Origin: Macrosoma leucophasiata
Lineage: Eukaryota > Arthropoda > Insecta > Lepidoptera > Hedylidae
Direction: 5' to 3'
NCBI GenBank assembly: GCA_036365455.1
Contig: JAWQUS010000007.1
Span: 16,384,001 to 16,448,000, forward strand
DNA: 64,000 bases
Under the pieces are notes generated by a model, which saw only the letters and a program-made list of their open reading frames with translations, ran no database searches and was not told the origin of the DNA. Position 1 is the stretch's first letter. Each line of letters begins with the position of its first letter. This document shows positions 54,640-64,000 of this stretch, piece after piece. Position numbers and translations under genes: made by a program.

Positions 54640-55010
54640 TCCTCAGTCGTCGGCCCTGCACCCTATTCCCAGATAAGGTACAGGGCCGACGACATATCCA
54701 AATACCTCTTCCTCAGCCGCTTTCCCACCATAGCAGCAAGTTAACGCCAAACGCCGCTCCCTCGCTGGGTTCCTCTTAGCTTCGCTAGTTTGGGGACAAC
54801 CACCGCCTTCTAAGCCCCCCCCCCCCTCCCCCGCCACGACTAGGCGGAAACCCACGGGGGCAAAGAAGGTGATAACCTAACCTTACCTAACTACCACTCT
54901 CGTCCCGGGGTGCTCCGATTATTGCCAGGGCCAACAGGATTTCGCGTGGAAGAGTTTCTCCATCAGGAGGCCTACTACGCAGTAGTGCAAATCTTCGCTC
55001 TTAGAAGAAC
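54640..55010. other. GC-rich block with hairpin and poly-C, possible LINE fragment
   Basis: The most GC-rich block in the window. A perfect 13-bp hairpin (GTCGTCGGCCCTG, 54646-54658, with 54681-54693) is followed by CCCCCCCCCCCC-type sequence at about 54809-54832. The style resembles GC-rich non-LTR retrotransposon 5' regions, but no domain is visible. Confidence 0.35.
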
Positions 55011-55480
55011 ATTTTATTTTTTTTGCTTAAACTAATTATTTTATGAAACAACAACCTTTGATGTTTTAAATTATTGAATTAATCTAGCATTTAACTCGTC
55101 TCTTCATTTGTTGTATTAATTATTCTCCGTAAATGTTAAATAATTTATTTACCATTTTAAATGTTCCATCAGTCAAGATAAAGAGAAATATTTATTCACC
55201 TTAATATTGTTAGCACTTCAATCAGAATCTTAAATGTTTCAGGTTCTCTAAGTAAGTTATAAGCAAAATTGTTCTCTGTCTTTATATTCATTTCGGAAAC
55301 CAAATAAAAAAACTCTTTGAAGTGAAATCACGTGCCACAATGAAGATTTTTAGCTTCGAATCCGGACTGTATTTTTTACATCAAATAATATCTTCCCGCA
55401 CTGCTCTTGGAATTATGTGCAAGTTAGATACGCTGTTTTTTTATACAGGGCTGTCAGTTTGTGTATGATTTTTTTTTTTT
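55011..55480. other. Unassigned AT-rich DNA
   Basis: No feature recognised. Confidence 0.4.
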
Positions 55481-55751
55481 ATATTATGGAAGTGGCAAAC
55501 AAGCATGCAGTTCACATTGATGTTAAGTGATGACTGCAGCCTATAGACACCCACACAAAGACCAAGGTCAAAATGCAGATGCGTTACCACTCCTGAGGCC
55601 TAACGTGATATACCTCTGTGCCGGTAATTACAGGGCCGTACATTACCACCTGACCGGAACACGATAGTGCTAAACACTACCATTTAGCGGCAAGTAAATT
55701 AGGTAATGCGATGGTGCCTGCGAGCTCCGTCACTGGAGCTCTACCACCAGT
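55481..55751 (-). repeat. Rep-A, full length
   Basis: T12 tract, then ATGGAAGTGGCAAACAAG to GGAGCTCTACCACCAGT. About 10 bp are lost near the 5' hairpin (GATGGTGCCTGCGAGCTCC). Confidence 0.88.
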
Positions 55752-55931
55752 AAAAACATATAATGAATACAATGAATAGCGACATAAGATAGCCTATTAA
55801 AATACAATTCGTTTCGCGAAACCCGGGTTAAATTACGCATGCAGTGCAATATACAATTCATTTTCCCCTGTTCTGATTTTGTATGCATTACCTACACACG
55901 GTTTTTTTGTAATATAGGTATTAGAACTTAT

Positions 55932-56138
55932 AAAAAAAAATACGCTTACACTCTGCGTGGGGACACAGAGCTGTTGAGCTGTGAGCCGTTGTTCACACAT
56001 AACACATACACAAACATCCAGACCCGAAACAAACATCTGTAAGCCATACCAATATTTGTACCGGTACGGGGACCGAAGCCGGGAGTCTCGGTTAAAACGG
56101 TCGTCTCACACCGCTGGACCAACTGGCTCGTCGGTCGA
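55932..56138 (-). repeat. tRNA-derived SINE, type C, copy 2
   Basis: Inverse of 19141-19345: TACGCTTACACTC, CCAGACCCGAAACAAACATC, then a worn B box (GAAGCCGGGAG) and A-box side GACCAACTGGCTCG. Confidence 0.7.
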
Positions 56139-56172
56139 CTTATATTTTATCTTATTTACTGCATTTCTCTTG

Positions 56173-56500
56173 AAGCGCGCATGGCAGCGGCTGATGTAGA
56201 TCGGAAGCGATCTACTCGGTTAAGCGATACGGGCGCGGTCGGGTGTGTGATGGGTGACCGCTAGTGGCAAATTAAAATGCGCGTTTCCGTGCTTCGGAGG
56301 GCACGTTAAGCCGTCGGTCCCGGTTGTTTTCGATAGATCGTTAAACCTTGTCGGAGGCCTTACAGGCGGTTTGTAAACGGCCGACAACGGGTTGGCCATT
56401 AACCCTTATCTCCTTCAACCCGCATTGGAGCAGCGTGGTGGAGTAAGCTCCAGGCCTCCTCCCAAAAGGGGAGAGACTCGTGCCCAGCAGTGTCCCACTG
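56173..56500 (+). repeat. 5S-derived SINE, full length, copy S4
   Basis: The 5S-like part, GATCTACTCGGTTAAGCG, then GGGCGCGGTCGGGTG and GATGGGTGACCGCTAG, is better preserved than at 13601. GATGGGTGACCGC is exact 5S C-box sequence. The last ~15 bp (ATAATGGGTTGCCAT) are separated from it at 56680-56696 by a Rep-A copy. Confidence 0.75.
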
Positions 56501-56504
56501 CACC

Positions 56505-56677
56505 TACCTATATATATTTTTTTTTATGTAATGGAAGTGGCAAACAAGCATGCAGTTCACATTAATGTTAAGTGATGACTGCAGCCTATAGACACCCACA
56601 TGAAGACCAAGGCCAAAATGCAGATGCGTTACCACTCCTGAGGCCTAAGGTGTTATGCCTCTGTGCCGGAAATTACA
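56505..56677 (-). repeat. Rep-A 3' part inserted at the end of the 5S-derived SINE
   Basis: TATGTAATGGAAGTGGCAAAC to GTGCCGGAAATTACA. It is 5'-truncated, and the tail of the 5S-derived SINE follows at once. Confidence 0.82.
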
Positions 56678-56740
56678 TTATAATGGGTTGCCATAATTAT
56701 TATACTGCATTTATTATACTACATTGCTACTCTTGTTATA

Positions 56741-56973
56741 GGTCGCGCCACGTAAAAAGAACGCTGGAAGAAAGTAGAAGGGATGTGTTCGCGCATCGGT
56801 ACACTCGCACACGAAAGTACTAGCCCTAATGGTTTATTTTTGATCTAGCTTTCGCTTGCGGTTTCGTGTATTGGTAGGCAGATTGAAAACTATATTACAT
56901 AGAATAACATAAATGAAATAAAAACACATGACGCGCAGCTTGACCGCCAGCGTTCTTTTTACCTGGCGCGACC
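56741..56973. mobile_element. MITE with 27-bp terminal inverted repeats
   Basis: 233 bp. The left end GGTCGCGCCACGTAAAAAG...CGCTGG (56741-56767) is inverted at 56947-56973 with one mismatch. TA lies at 56739-56740 and 56974-56975. An inner inverted pair (ACACGAAA/TTTCGTGT) makes it more palindromic. No coding capacity. Confidence 0.85.
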
Positions 56974-56975
56974 TA

Positions 56976-57470
56976 CACCATATTGAAATGTCGTTACAAA
57001 TAGTTTGTTACGGTTACAGAAAAGACAGCAGGGATGAATTTTGTGTAGAAACTATTCCAAACCAAAAAAAAAACATTTTCTCTTCTTCATCGGCTATAAA
57101 CTCGTATCTAATAGCTGTGAAATATTAAAAATAAATTATTTTTCCACTCCTTTGCCTTGTAATCTACTTAACCGATCTTTTAAATTACAGGTTAAGTAAT
57201 ACATTGTTAGTAGAATAATTCCATGTTGTACTTGCGGCATTTCTCTCATTTTACTTTATTTAAATATCCTGATTTTATCACTAAAAACAGCTTTAAAATA
57301 ATTATTACAGATATATCGCGATGCAGTCAAGACTAAAAAATATATTCTATTTGGGCTGTAAACTTGCTAAAAGGCTGTGAAACATTAAAAAGCTCATACA
57401 CAACTTTTGTCTTTCGTAGATATGTAATACACAACCGGTAAAAACGATAGCTGATTAAAAACGTCCTTAT
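56976..57470. other. Unassigned AT-rich DNA
   Basis: No feature recognised. Confidence 0.4.
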
Positions 57471-57730
57471 CATCCAATGCCTACTCTAAATTTGGCCCTT
57501 CTAAAATACTGAGAGAGAAATTGAGTGCATATATTCTCAAAGTTACAATAGTATTATAGGGAAGTAAGGGTCGAGTCAAGTAGGTATTCTGCCGCAGTGC
57601 GCCTCTTGCAGTGTTGACATCGGCGCCACGGGGCCGCCCCGACAACATGCAACCAATTATTTAATATACTACAATTCACATGTTTTCCTTTAAACTGCTT
57701 TACTGAACCCTGCAGTTAATGCTGTATTTA
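57471..57730 (+). repeat. Local duplication, unit 1
   Basis: TCAAAGTTACAATAGTATTA, TATTCTGCCGCAGTGCGCC, TTGACATCGGCGCCACGGGG and CAACCAATTATTTAAT recur at 60005-60410. Its GC-rich core is unlike the flanks. Function unknown. Confidence 0.8.
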
Positions 57731-57962
57731 CTTCATTTGTAATTATTCATGAATATACCTTCAAGACACTAAATCCTCATAAAGGTGACTCTAATCCGAC
57801 CAATATGAACAAAAATCGAAGATAAGATAATGACGCATCTGTAAAAATTGTGATAGGTTTAAAAATGCATTTTCTGTCCTATTTCGGATGTCAACTTACA
57901 AAAGCTTAGGAGACCCAAGTTATGGGTAAATTATATTAAAAAAAACTTAAAATTACTAGTAA
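57731..57962. other. Unassigned AT-rich DNA
   Basis: No feature recognised. Confidence 0.4.
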
Positions 57963-57963
57963 T

Positions 57964-58246
57964 TTTTTTATGTAATGAAAGTGGCAAACAAGCATGCAGT
58001 TCACATTGATGTTAAGTGATGACTGCAGCCTATAGACACCCACACAAAGACCAAGGTCAAAGTGCAGATGCGTTACCACTCCTGAGGCCTAAGGTGTTAC
58101 GCCTCTGTGCCGGAAATTACAGGGCCGTACATTACCACCTGACCGGAACACGATAGTGCAGAACACTACCATTTAGCGGCAAGTATATTAGGTAATGCGG
58201 TGGTGCCTACACCCACGAGCTCCGTCACTGGAGCTCTACCACTAGT
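57964..58246 (-). repeat. Rep-A, full length, with probable target-site duplication
   Basis: TATGTAATGAAAGTGGCAAAC to GGAGCTCTACCAC. ACTAGTAAT occurs at 57955-57963 and 58241-58249, consistent with a 7-9-bp target duplication. The T7 tract is the reverse of the A tail. Confidence 0.88.
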
Positions 58247-58249
58247 AAT

Positions 58250-58518
58250 AGATTAGAATCCAATCACAAAAAATGTTTTAGGAGTCTCCTAAAATACTAA
58301 GAGAGTGCAGACGTCATATTGTGAAACTGAAACTGATTTATTTGTTTACAGCCTTGAGACATGACAAAGGTAAGTACATTTTTACTAAGGTTAGTACATC
58401 CATCCATTAAAATTAAGGACCTAACAATAACGTAAAAAACCCCAATTAATTTAAAAAATGGTAGACATCCAAACAAAAATAATAACGAAGAAACAAAAAC
58501 TTATTGCTAACACCAAAT
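58250..58518. other. Unassigned AT-rich DNA
   Basis: No feature recognised. Confidence 0.4.
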
Positions 58519-58591
58519 ATTGGGGAAAAAGTTTCTTCGCATTTTTTTTGATAATTCAAAACATTTTTTAATACAGTTCATTTAAATTTAA

Positions 58592-59743
58592 CTAAAGTAT
58601 GTATGTACCATTTTGTTCGATAACCTTTTGCCATCTTGTAGGTAGGGACATAATCCCATTGCTATAAAAAATTTGGGACTTCTCATCAAAATACCGCGCC
58701 GCGACAAGTGGATTTGGCAGTCCTCTCGTGATGTTAACCTACCATTGCATAAAGAATTCTGAAGAGACCGAAACAGGTGAAAATCTGAAGGTGCAAGGTC
58801 AGAACTATACGGCGGATGCATTAACACCTCCTAGCCAAACTCTCTTAATTTTTGCTGAGTGGCTATAGATATGTGAGGTCTAGCGTTATCATGATGAAAC
58901 ACCACACCCCTTCTGTTGATCAATTCCGGCCGCTTTCTCTCAACTTCTTGCTTTAATCTCATCAGTTGTTCGCAGTAGAGTTCAGAATCGATAGTCCTGC
59001 CTGGTGGTAATAGCTCATAATTAATAATGCCCTTCCAATCCCACCACACACACAACATTCGATATCAGTAGTTACGATGTAGCTGAAGAACTGAGAATTG
59101 ATCACAAAACAGTTTTGGCGCATTTGAAAAAAGCTGGGTACAAAAACAAGCTCGATATTTGGGTACCTCACGAGCTCACTGAAAGGCGAGTTAACCCGGG
59201 TTTCGCCGAAATCTGTGAAGCCTGACCGGCCTTTGATCACGACCTCTTTCGCACGTTCTTGTCGTACGTGATCCACTTTTCATCACCAGTTATCAGCTTC
59301 TTCAAACATGATTCGGTTTCATTACGTCGTAATAAAGAATCACAAATGAGTACACGGTTCATTAGGTTTCTTTCAGTGAGCTCGTGAGGTACCCAAATAT
59401 CGAGCTTGTTTTTGTACCCAGCTTTTTTCAAATGCGCCAAAACTGTTTTGTGATCAATTCTCAGTTCTTCAGCTACGTCGTAACTACTGATATCGATCTT
59501 GCTCCACTTTTTCAAAAATGGCATCCATTTTATCCGTAATAGGGCGACCAGAGCGAGGTGCATATTTGACATCAAAATTTCCGGATTGAAAACGCTTAAA
59601 CCAAATTTGTGCTACTCTCACAGACACTGCACTAGGTCCATAAACATCGCAAATTTTTTTCGCGGCTTGCGTTGCGTTTTAACCTTTTTTGTAGTAAAAT
59701 TTTAAAATGTATTGTATCGAATTTCTTCATCAGATACACTCAT
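58592..59743 (-). pseudogene. mariner transposase, rearranged (M3)
   Basis: Recognisable pieces include VAEELRIDHKTVLAHLKKAG, WVPHELTERNLMNR, TGDEKWITYDKN, HHDNARPHIS and SPDLAPSD-type sequence (here SSDLAPSD). Damage: a 5-bp duplication just after the start codon region (start at 59743), loss of 2 bp near 59495, the inverted 127-bp insert between the TGDEKW half and the WWDWKG half, and a 5-bp tandem duplication near 58698 (CGCGCCGCG). It is clearly inactive. Confidence 0.92.
59059..59185. repeat. Inverted duplicate of mariner sequence
   Basis: 127 bp equal to the reverse complement of 59370-59496 with one mismatch. It replaces about 10 bp (CACCTTATTG type) found at this place in M1 and M2. 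Confidence 0.92.
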
Positions 59744-59959
59744 CTTGACAGTACGAAAAACAAATGAAAATCACACATTTGCCTAATTTGAATTTGGAAT
59801 TATGTTCTTTAAAATTTTAACTTGCAATGATACCAAAACCAGCCAGATACAAATACTACAGCCAAAGAGATTTTATTACAAGTTCATACATACTATAATG
59901 CGAAAAGACTTTCCCCAACCTATTAATACCGACTAACCTACGTAATACTTACCTACGGT

Positions 59960-60460
59960 ATGTCTCACGGCTGCACCAAATAGTCTCCAGTAGTGCATAT
60001 ACTTATCGTCTCAAAGTTACAATAGTGTTATCAGGGGAAGTGAGAGTCGAGTCCAGATACTTTTATTTACTGGTAGAGCTCTAGTGACGGAGCTCGTGGG
60101 CGTAGGCACCACCACATTACCTAATATACTTGCCGCTAAATAGTAGTATTCAGCTCTATCGTGTTCCGGTCAAGTGGTAATGTACGGTCCTGTAATATCC
60201 GGCACAGAGGCATAACACCTCAGACCTCAGGAGTGGTAACGCATCTGCAAATTGACCTTGGTCTTGGTGTGGGGTCTCTAGGCTGAAGTACCACTACCAT
60301 TACATAAAAAAGTAGGTATTCTGCCGCAGTGCGCCTCTTGCAGTGTTGACATCGGCGCCACGGGGCCGCCCCGACAACACGCAACCAATTATTTAATACT
60401 ACAATTCGCATATTTTCCTTTAAACTACTCCACTGACCCTTGCAGCTATCTAATTATGGT
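59960..60460 (+). repeat. Local duplication, unit 2 (contains Rep-A)
   Basis: TCAAAGTTACAATAGTGTTA, then Rep-A at 60069-60311, then TAGGTATTCTGCCGCAGTGC and CGGCGCCACGGGGCCGCC as in unit 1. Confidence 0.8.
60069..60311 (+). repeat. Rep-A inside duplication unit 2
   Basis: ACTGGTAGAGCTCTAGTGACGG to ACTACCATTACATAAAAA, with a deletion in the 3' half (the GTGAACTGCATGC stretch). Unit 1 lacks the insertion. Confidence 0.85.
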
Positions 60461-62965
60461 TTTAATGGATATTCTTAACATTCATGCAACTCGTGTAATA
60501 ACATTCCATTGCAGAACAATACCGTACAGATGCATATTTGCACGTTATGATATTATAATGGTGACTGTTTGGATTTTAGAATTATTTATGTAGTGCACGG
60601 TATAATACCAGAGGTAGGTTTAACTTATGGAAATCATATACGAGTAGGTACCCAACGCCAAGTGTGTCAGTAATAGTTTGCATGGTTTAGTTAAGAGAGC
60701 GACTGGTTAATTAACTTTTATTTAAATGCCTGGTTGTAGAGGTTATTTTAGTATGTATTTATGTTTTTTCACGCCAAGTCCCTTACCGGGTAGGCAGAAA
60801 GTGTGGAGTGCCAGATATCCCGGCCCTGACAGACCTCCCGTGCTTCTTCTTCATATTATTTTAGTGTATAATATATTTTCAAAAGCAATATAGATTCAAT
60901 TATTAATAAAAATATTAAATAAAAATATTTCAAATGGATACAGGCAATTTATGAGTCCACTTTTAATTAAGATTGAGCGACATTCTATCGAAGGGAAACA
61001 AATGTCGCTTATCAAACCTAAATGGGTAAAAAGTAGTTTATGGGTCCATTTTTTAATAAGATCGAGTGGCATATTAACGAAGCGAAAAGTATCGAAAAAA
61101 CATTACATTTAAATAATATCACCCCGGTGATCACTTTCGCCTACGCGTGAATGGCAATTGGCTCCATGAAATCTGGCCTCTCGGGCGCTTAGTAATCAGC
61201 AGGAGAATGTGAAATTGCAACTCAGATTCCCTTTTGCAAGGAATAAAAAGATGTTTATCGCAAAGGAGGCTGTTGTAAGGGCGAGAGGAGATCGTAATTT
61301 GTGATGACGCCAGTTGCGAATTAGCCAGGTGCCGAAGCTTCGATTTTATAGTTTTAGATAAACATTGGGGTTAATTTGGAAAAGCAGATGGTAATCTAGA
61401 ATGATTCCAATGTAAAAGAGAAAGCGAAAATGATAATTAAGAATATACAGATTAACTTACATCGTTGGGAATAGATTCCGTTACCCAAGGCGATGAAATA
61501 AAATATGAAAGAAAAAATCTGCAGTTGGGTGTGGTTTTGAAGCAAATACAGATACAATACAGGTGGATAGACAGACAGACAAAAGCAGTGATCCTATAAG
61601 GCTTCTTGTGATATTATTTATTCCTTTTGAAACATGGAACCCAAGAAGGACAAGATTTTCAACTGGATCTGTAACATTCAGATAAAACTGGGCGCTTTTC
61701 CAATTAAGTTGAAATTGACTTCACCTGGATTGCTCTTTTCTTCGACCATTAATACAAACTGTCTGTAAAAACATCAAGAATTATTTGTTTTGTTAAGTTT
61801 TTAAACGATATCAAAAGTTTTTGATGGAATGTTCCACAATTGTACCTATTAAAAATAATTCATGAATTTCAAACCCAAAATGATTCAATGATATTTTAAA
61901 ACAATTTGAAAAATCACCACTCTTTTAACGTTATAATTTAATTATGTAAAGTTTGTACAATGCCTGTAATGTCGGCAATAAATGAAAGGTAAACCTGTCA
62001 TTAAACTGCGCGCTTTAAGTATATTTGCGAATGAATTTACAAAATGTAGAGTAATTAGCCAGTTAATGGGGTGCGGTGCGATGATAGGAAATTAAGGGCG
62101 CTCTCATTATCATACCCATATCACGTGATGGTAACCGAACCTTTACGAACAGAAAAGAAGGTCATAAGCTTCGGTTCAAGTTTAACAAGTTTAGTTTTAT
62201 AGACTCATGTCCTGTCGAAGGGGCTACAATATTGCTTAATTTGAAATTGTTAGGCGGTATCGCATAAAGGAGCTTAACCAATGAAGACTCTTCGAAGCGA
62301 GACGTGCTTTCTTAACAATGTTTTTTATATTAAACATATTCTTACTCGAGCGTGATGAGACTACATTATGGGTAGTAACTCTATTTTTCGTTACAGAAAC
62401 AAAAAGGAATAGAAAATTTTCAAAACAAAACAACACTGGCCTGTGGTACAAGGTAGAAAGATTAACATAAAACAGAATGAGATGCAATGAAAATGCAGAA
62501 TTTATTTCGCGTTTTTCATAACATAATGGAAGCAAAGTATACACATGTATGGATTAGTTTACATTTTCCTTGGTACCTCAGCGGAGCGTTGTAGAGACCG
62601 TATCGTTCCCGTGGATTCTTTTTAAATATTCAACCACCTTTTCCCAGCCCCCGGAGGTCAAAAGCATTTTCATCTTTTCAACAAGTTTTCATTCCGTTTA
62701 CTTAAAGTTTTACTTCGACTATTTTTGTTCGATAAACAATGATATCATTATACCTATGAGATGAGATCAAACTACGAAATCATCAGGAATATCAATTTTT
62801 AGTTCATCATTTATTTAATAATTTTAGAAGATTACGCAGATCGCTAATAACAGATTTTTTATCAATGAATTTAAGGCGTTATAGACTTCTTAATATCTAT
62901 AAATTCGCCTGATGAAGATACTATGTTCTATTTAATATGCTACCAAATATTTAACGGTTCTTTCA
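60461..62965. other. Mostly unique DNA; GC-richer patch and small repeat scraps
   Basis: 60768-60845 (CACGCCAAGTCCCTTACCGGG, AGATATCCCGGCCCTGACAG) is a scrap of the LINE fragment at 47625. 61085-61335 is GC-richer and single-copy (CTTTCGCCTACGCGTG, GAAATCTGGCCTCTCGGGC), possibly regulatory. 61545-61620 (ACAGACAGAC, GATCCTATAAGGC) is a degenerate repeat remnant. No supported gene. Confidence 0.4.
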
Positions 62966-63245
62966 GACGTTGGGACGTGGTGACCCCACCGCCCACTATT
63001 AGAGGAATAATTCCGCTAGTGCAGTCAGCCATCTGAACAATGGCTATCAAACTAGTCTACTAAAAATAATAAATACAATAACGCGGGGTGGGAAGCAGCG
63101 TTCCGCGATCAAACTACCGCCACTGCGGTCCAACCAACCAACCAACCCGCAAGCCGAGCGTGGCGATAATGGCATATCCCCTTTTTTAGCCGTTAGCCAT
63201 TAGCCCTTGGGGCAGAAGAGTACCGGAAGACAAAGCAAAAGCAGG
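62966..63245 (+). repeat. Rep-D, uninterrupted copy
   Basis: GACGTTGGGACGTGGTGACC, CAGTCAGCCATCTGAACAATGG and GAGCGTGGCGATAATGGCATATC. It shows the layout that Rep-A interrupts at 23224. An (AACC)n-like stretch sits at about 63132. Confidence 0.6.
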
Positions 63246-64000
63246 CTCCCACAAGGTAAACAAAGAAGAAGAAAGTACAAGAAACACATTCAATCACTGC
63301 ACTAAACACATTGTCAACACCTTAAAGCAGTTCGATAATACATGAAATATCATATTCGAGTATATACACTTGACCTCAAAATACATACCTAATCCACTCT
63401 ATACTCACCTTTCACCTTGATATTGACTTAAGTCGCTCGTAAACCGTAGCGAGGACTTCTGTTAAGTCATCCACAACAGTACTTACTCCTCTTGTATAAA
63501 TATACAAAGGAGGTGAAAAAAAAAACAAGGTGGATCAATGACTTCATGTAGTTGTGAACAATTGCTGGAAGAGGGCGGCCCAGGATCGTTCGTATTTTCT
63601 GTAGTCAATAATCTACTCATAAAGCTTATCATCATGTTTCCTACTTTCACCATCAAAGTTTTTTTTTCGGAATAGATAAAGTTTAACATCGGAAAACGCT
63701 GAAATTTAATTTTAAAAAGGTAAATTTACCTGCAAAAGTGGAGTAACTAGGTGAAAACTCGTTCACGCTTGAACTCGCATGGGATTCGAATCATAAATTT
63801 GGAAAAACTGAAAAACAGGAAGTAGCACAATGTATTTTGCGCGCATCGTCTACTAATAATTTATTTTAGTTAACTCAATATTTTGTCAACTTTTACTAAA
63901 ATGGTTCATAATGTATCTTGCTTTGTTTTAAATCAGAAGTTGCACTTCATTATCATTTCAGCTGAAAATCGCCAAATACCGCCTCCGGATCAAAGATGCA
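63246..64000. other. Unassigned DNA
   Basis: No gene or recognised repeat. Confidence 0.4.

Larger units (their letters stand above)
58519..59933 (-). mobile_element. mariner element, copy M3, with internal inverted duplication
   Basis: About 1.41 kb, longer than M1 because of a 127-bp inverted insert (59059-59185). The right end CTTTCCCCAACCTAT is followed by TA (59934-59935). The left end is worn (TTGGGGAAAAAGTTTC). Confidence 0.92.

Overview
This window is repeat-dense, AT-rich nuclear DNA from an animal, most probably an insect and very likely a moth or butterfly. The case rests on mariner elements with a D,D34D transposase, tRNA-headed SINEs ending in A- or T-rich tails, Helitron-like ends finishing in CTAG, and LINE 3' ends carrying short tandem tails; this mix is familiar from lepidopteran genomes. 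I found no convincing host protein-coding exon. The only ordinary-looking host gene is a tRNA-Leu (anticodon AAG) at 43020-43100 on the minus strand. The rest looks like an intergenic region or a very large intron, with a few GC-richer unique islands that could be regulatory.

Layout. 1-10.7 kb: a tRNA-bearing repeat, Helitron-like remnants, two copies of a GGGGG-headed repeat flanked by TAA repeats, five copies of a ~130-150 bp repeat (Rep-J), a LINE C-terminal fragment, a MITE and two other LINE 3' ends. 10.7-13.6 kb: mostly unique DNA with GC-richer islands. 13.6-26 kb: a 5S-rRNA-derived SINE, mariner copy 1, and scattered SINEs. 26.2-30.3 kb: a LINE (endonuclease plus reverse transcriptase, minus strand) split by a tRNA SINE that has a clear 12-bp target-site duplication. 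31.2-33.1 kb: a hAT-like non-autonomous element carrying a fold-back tRNA-like retroposon, another SINE and a MITE. 33-47 kb: long unique stretches, more SINEs and the tRNA-Leu gene. 47.6-60.5 kb: a second LINE fragment, mariner copies 2 and 3, a second fold-back tRNA-like element, locally duplicated segments and a MITE. 60.5-64 kb: mostly unique.

One ~300-bp A-tailed repeat (called Rep-A here) recurs about 30 times in both orientations. Its full-length 5' end folds into two nested hairpins, and several copies have target-site duplications, so it behaves like a SINE although I see no convincing Pol III promoter.

The most unusual material is a family in which a tRNA-like unit is joined to an inverted copy of itself. 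Two such loci (31275-31744 and 50715-50983) are bounded by perfect direct repeats of 17 and 11 bp, as if the whole fold-back structure had inserted as one unit. A wider theme is inverted duplication: a 127-bp inverted copy inside mariner 3, two back-to-back perfect hairpins inside one Rep-A copy, inverted Rep-A pairs and several perfect short palindromes. All statements come from reading by eye; no alignments or database searches were run.
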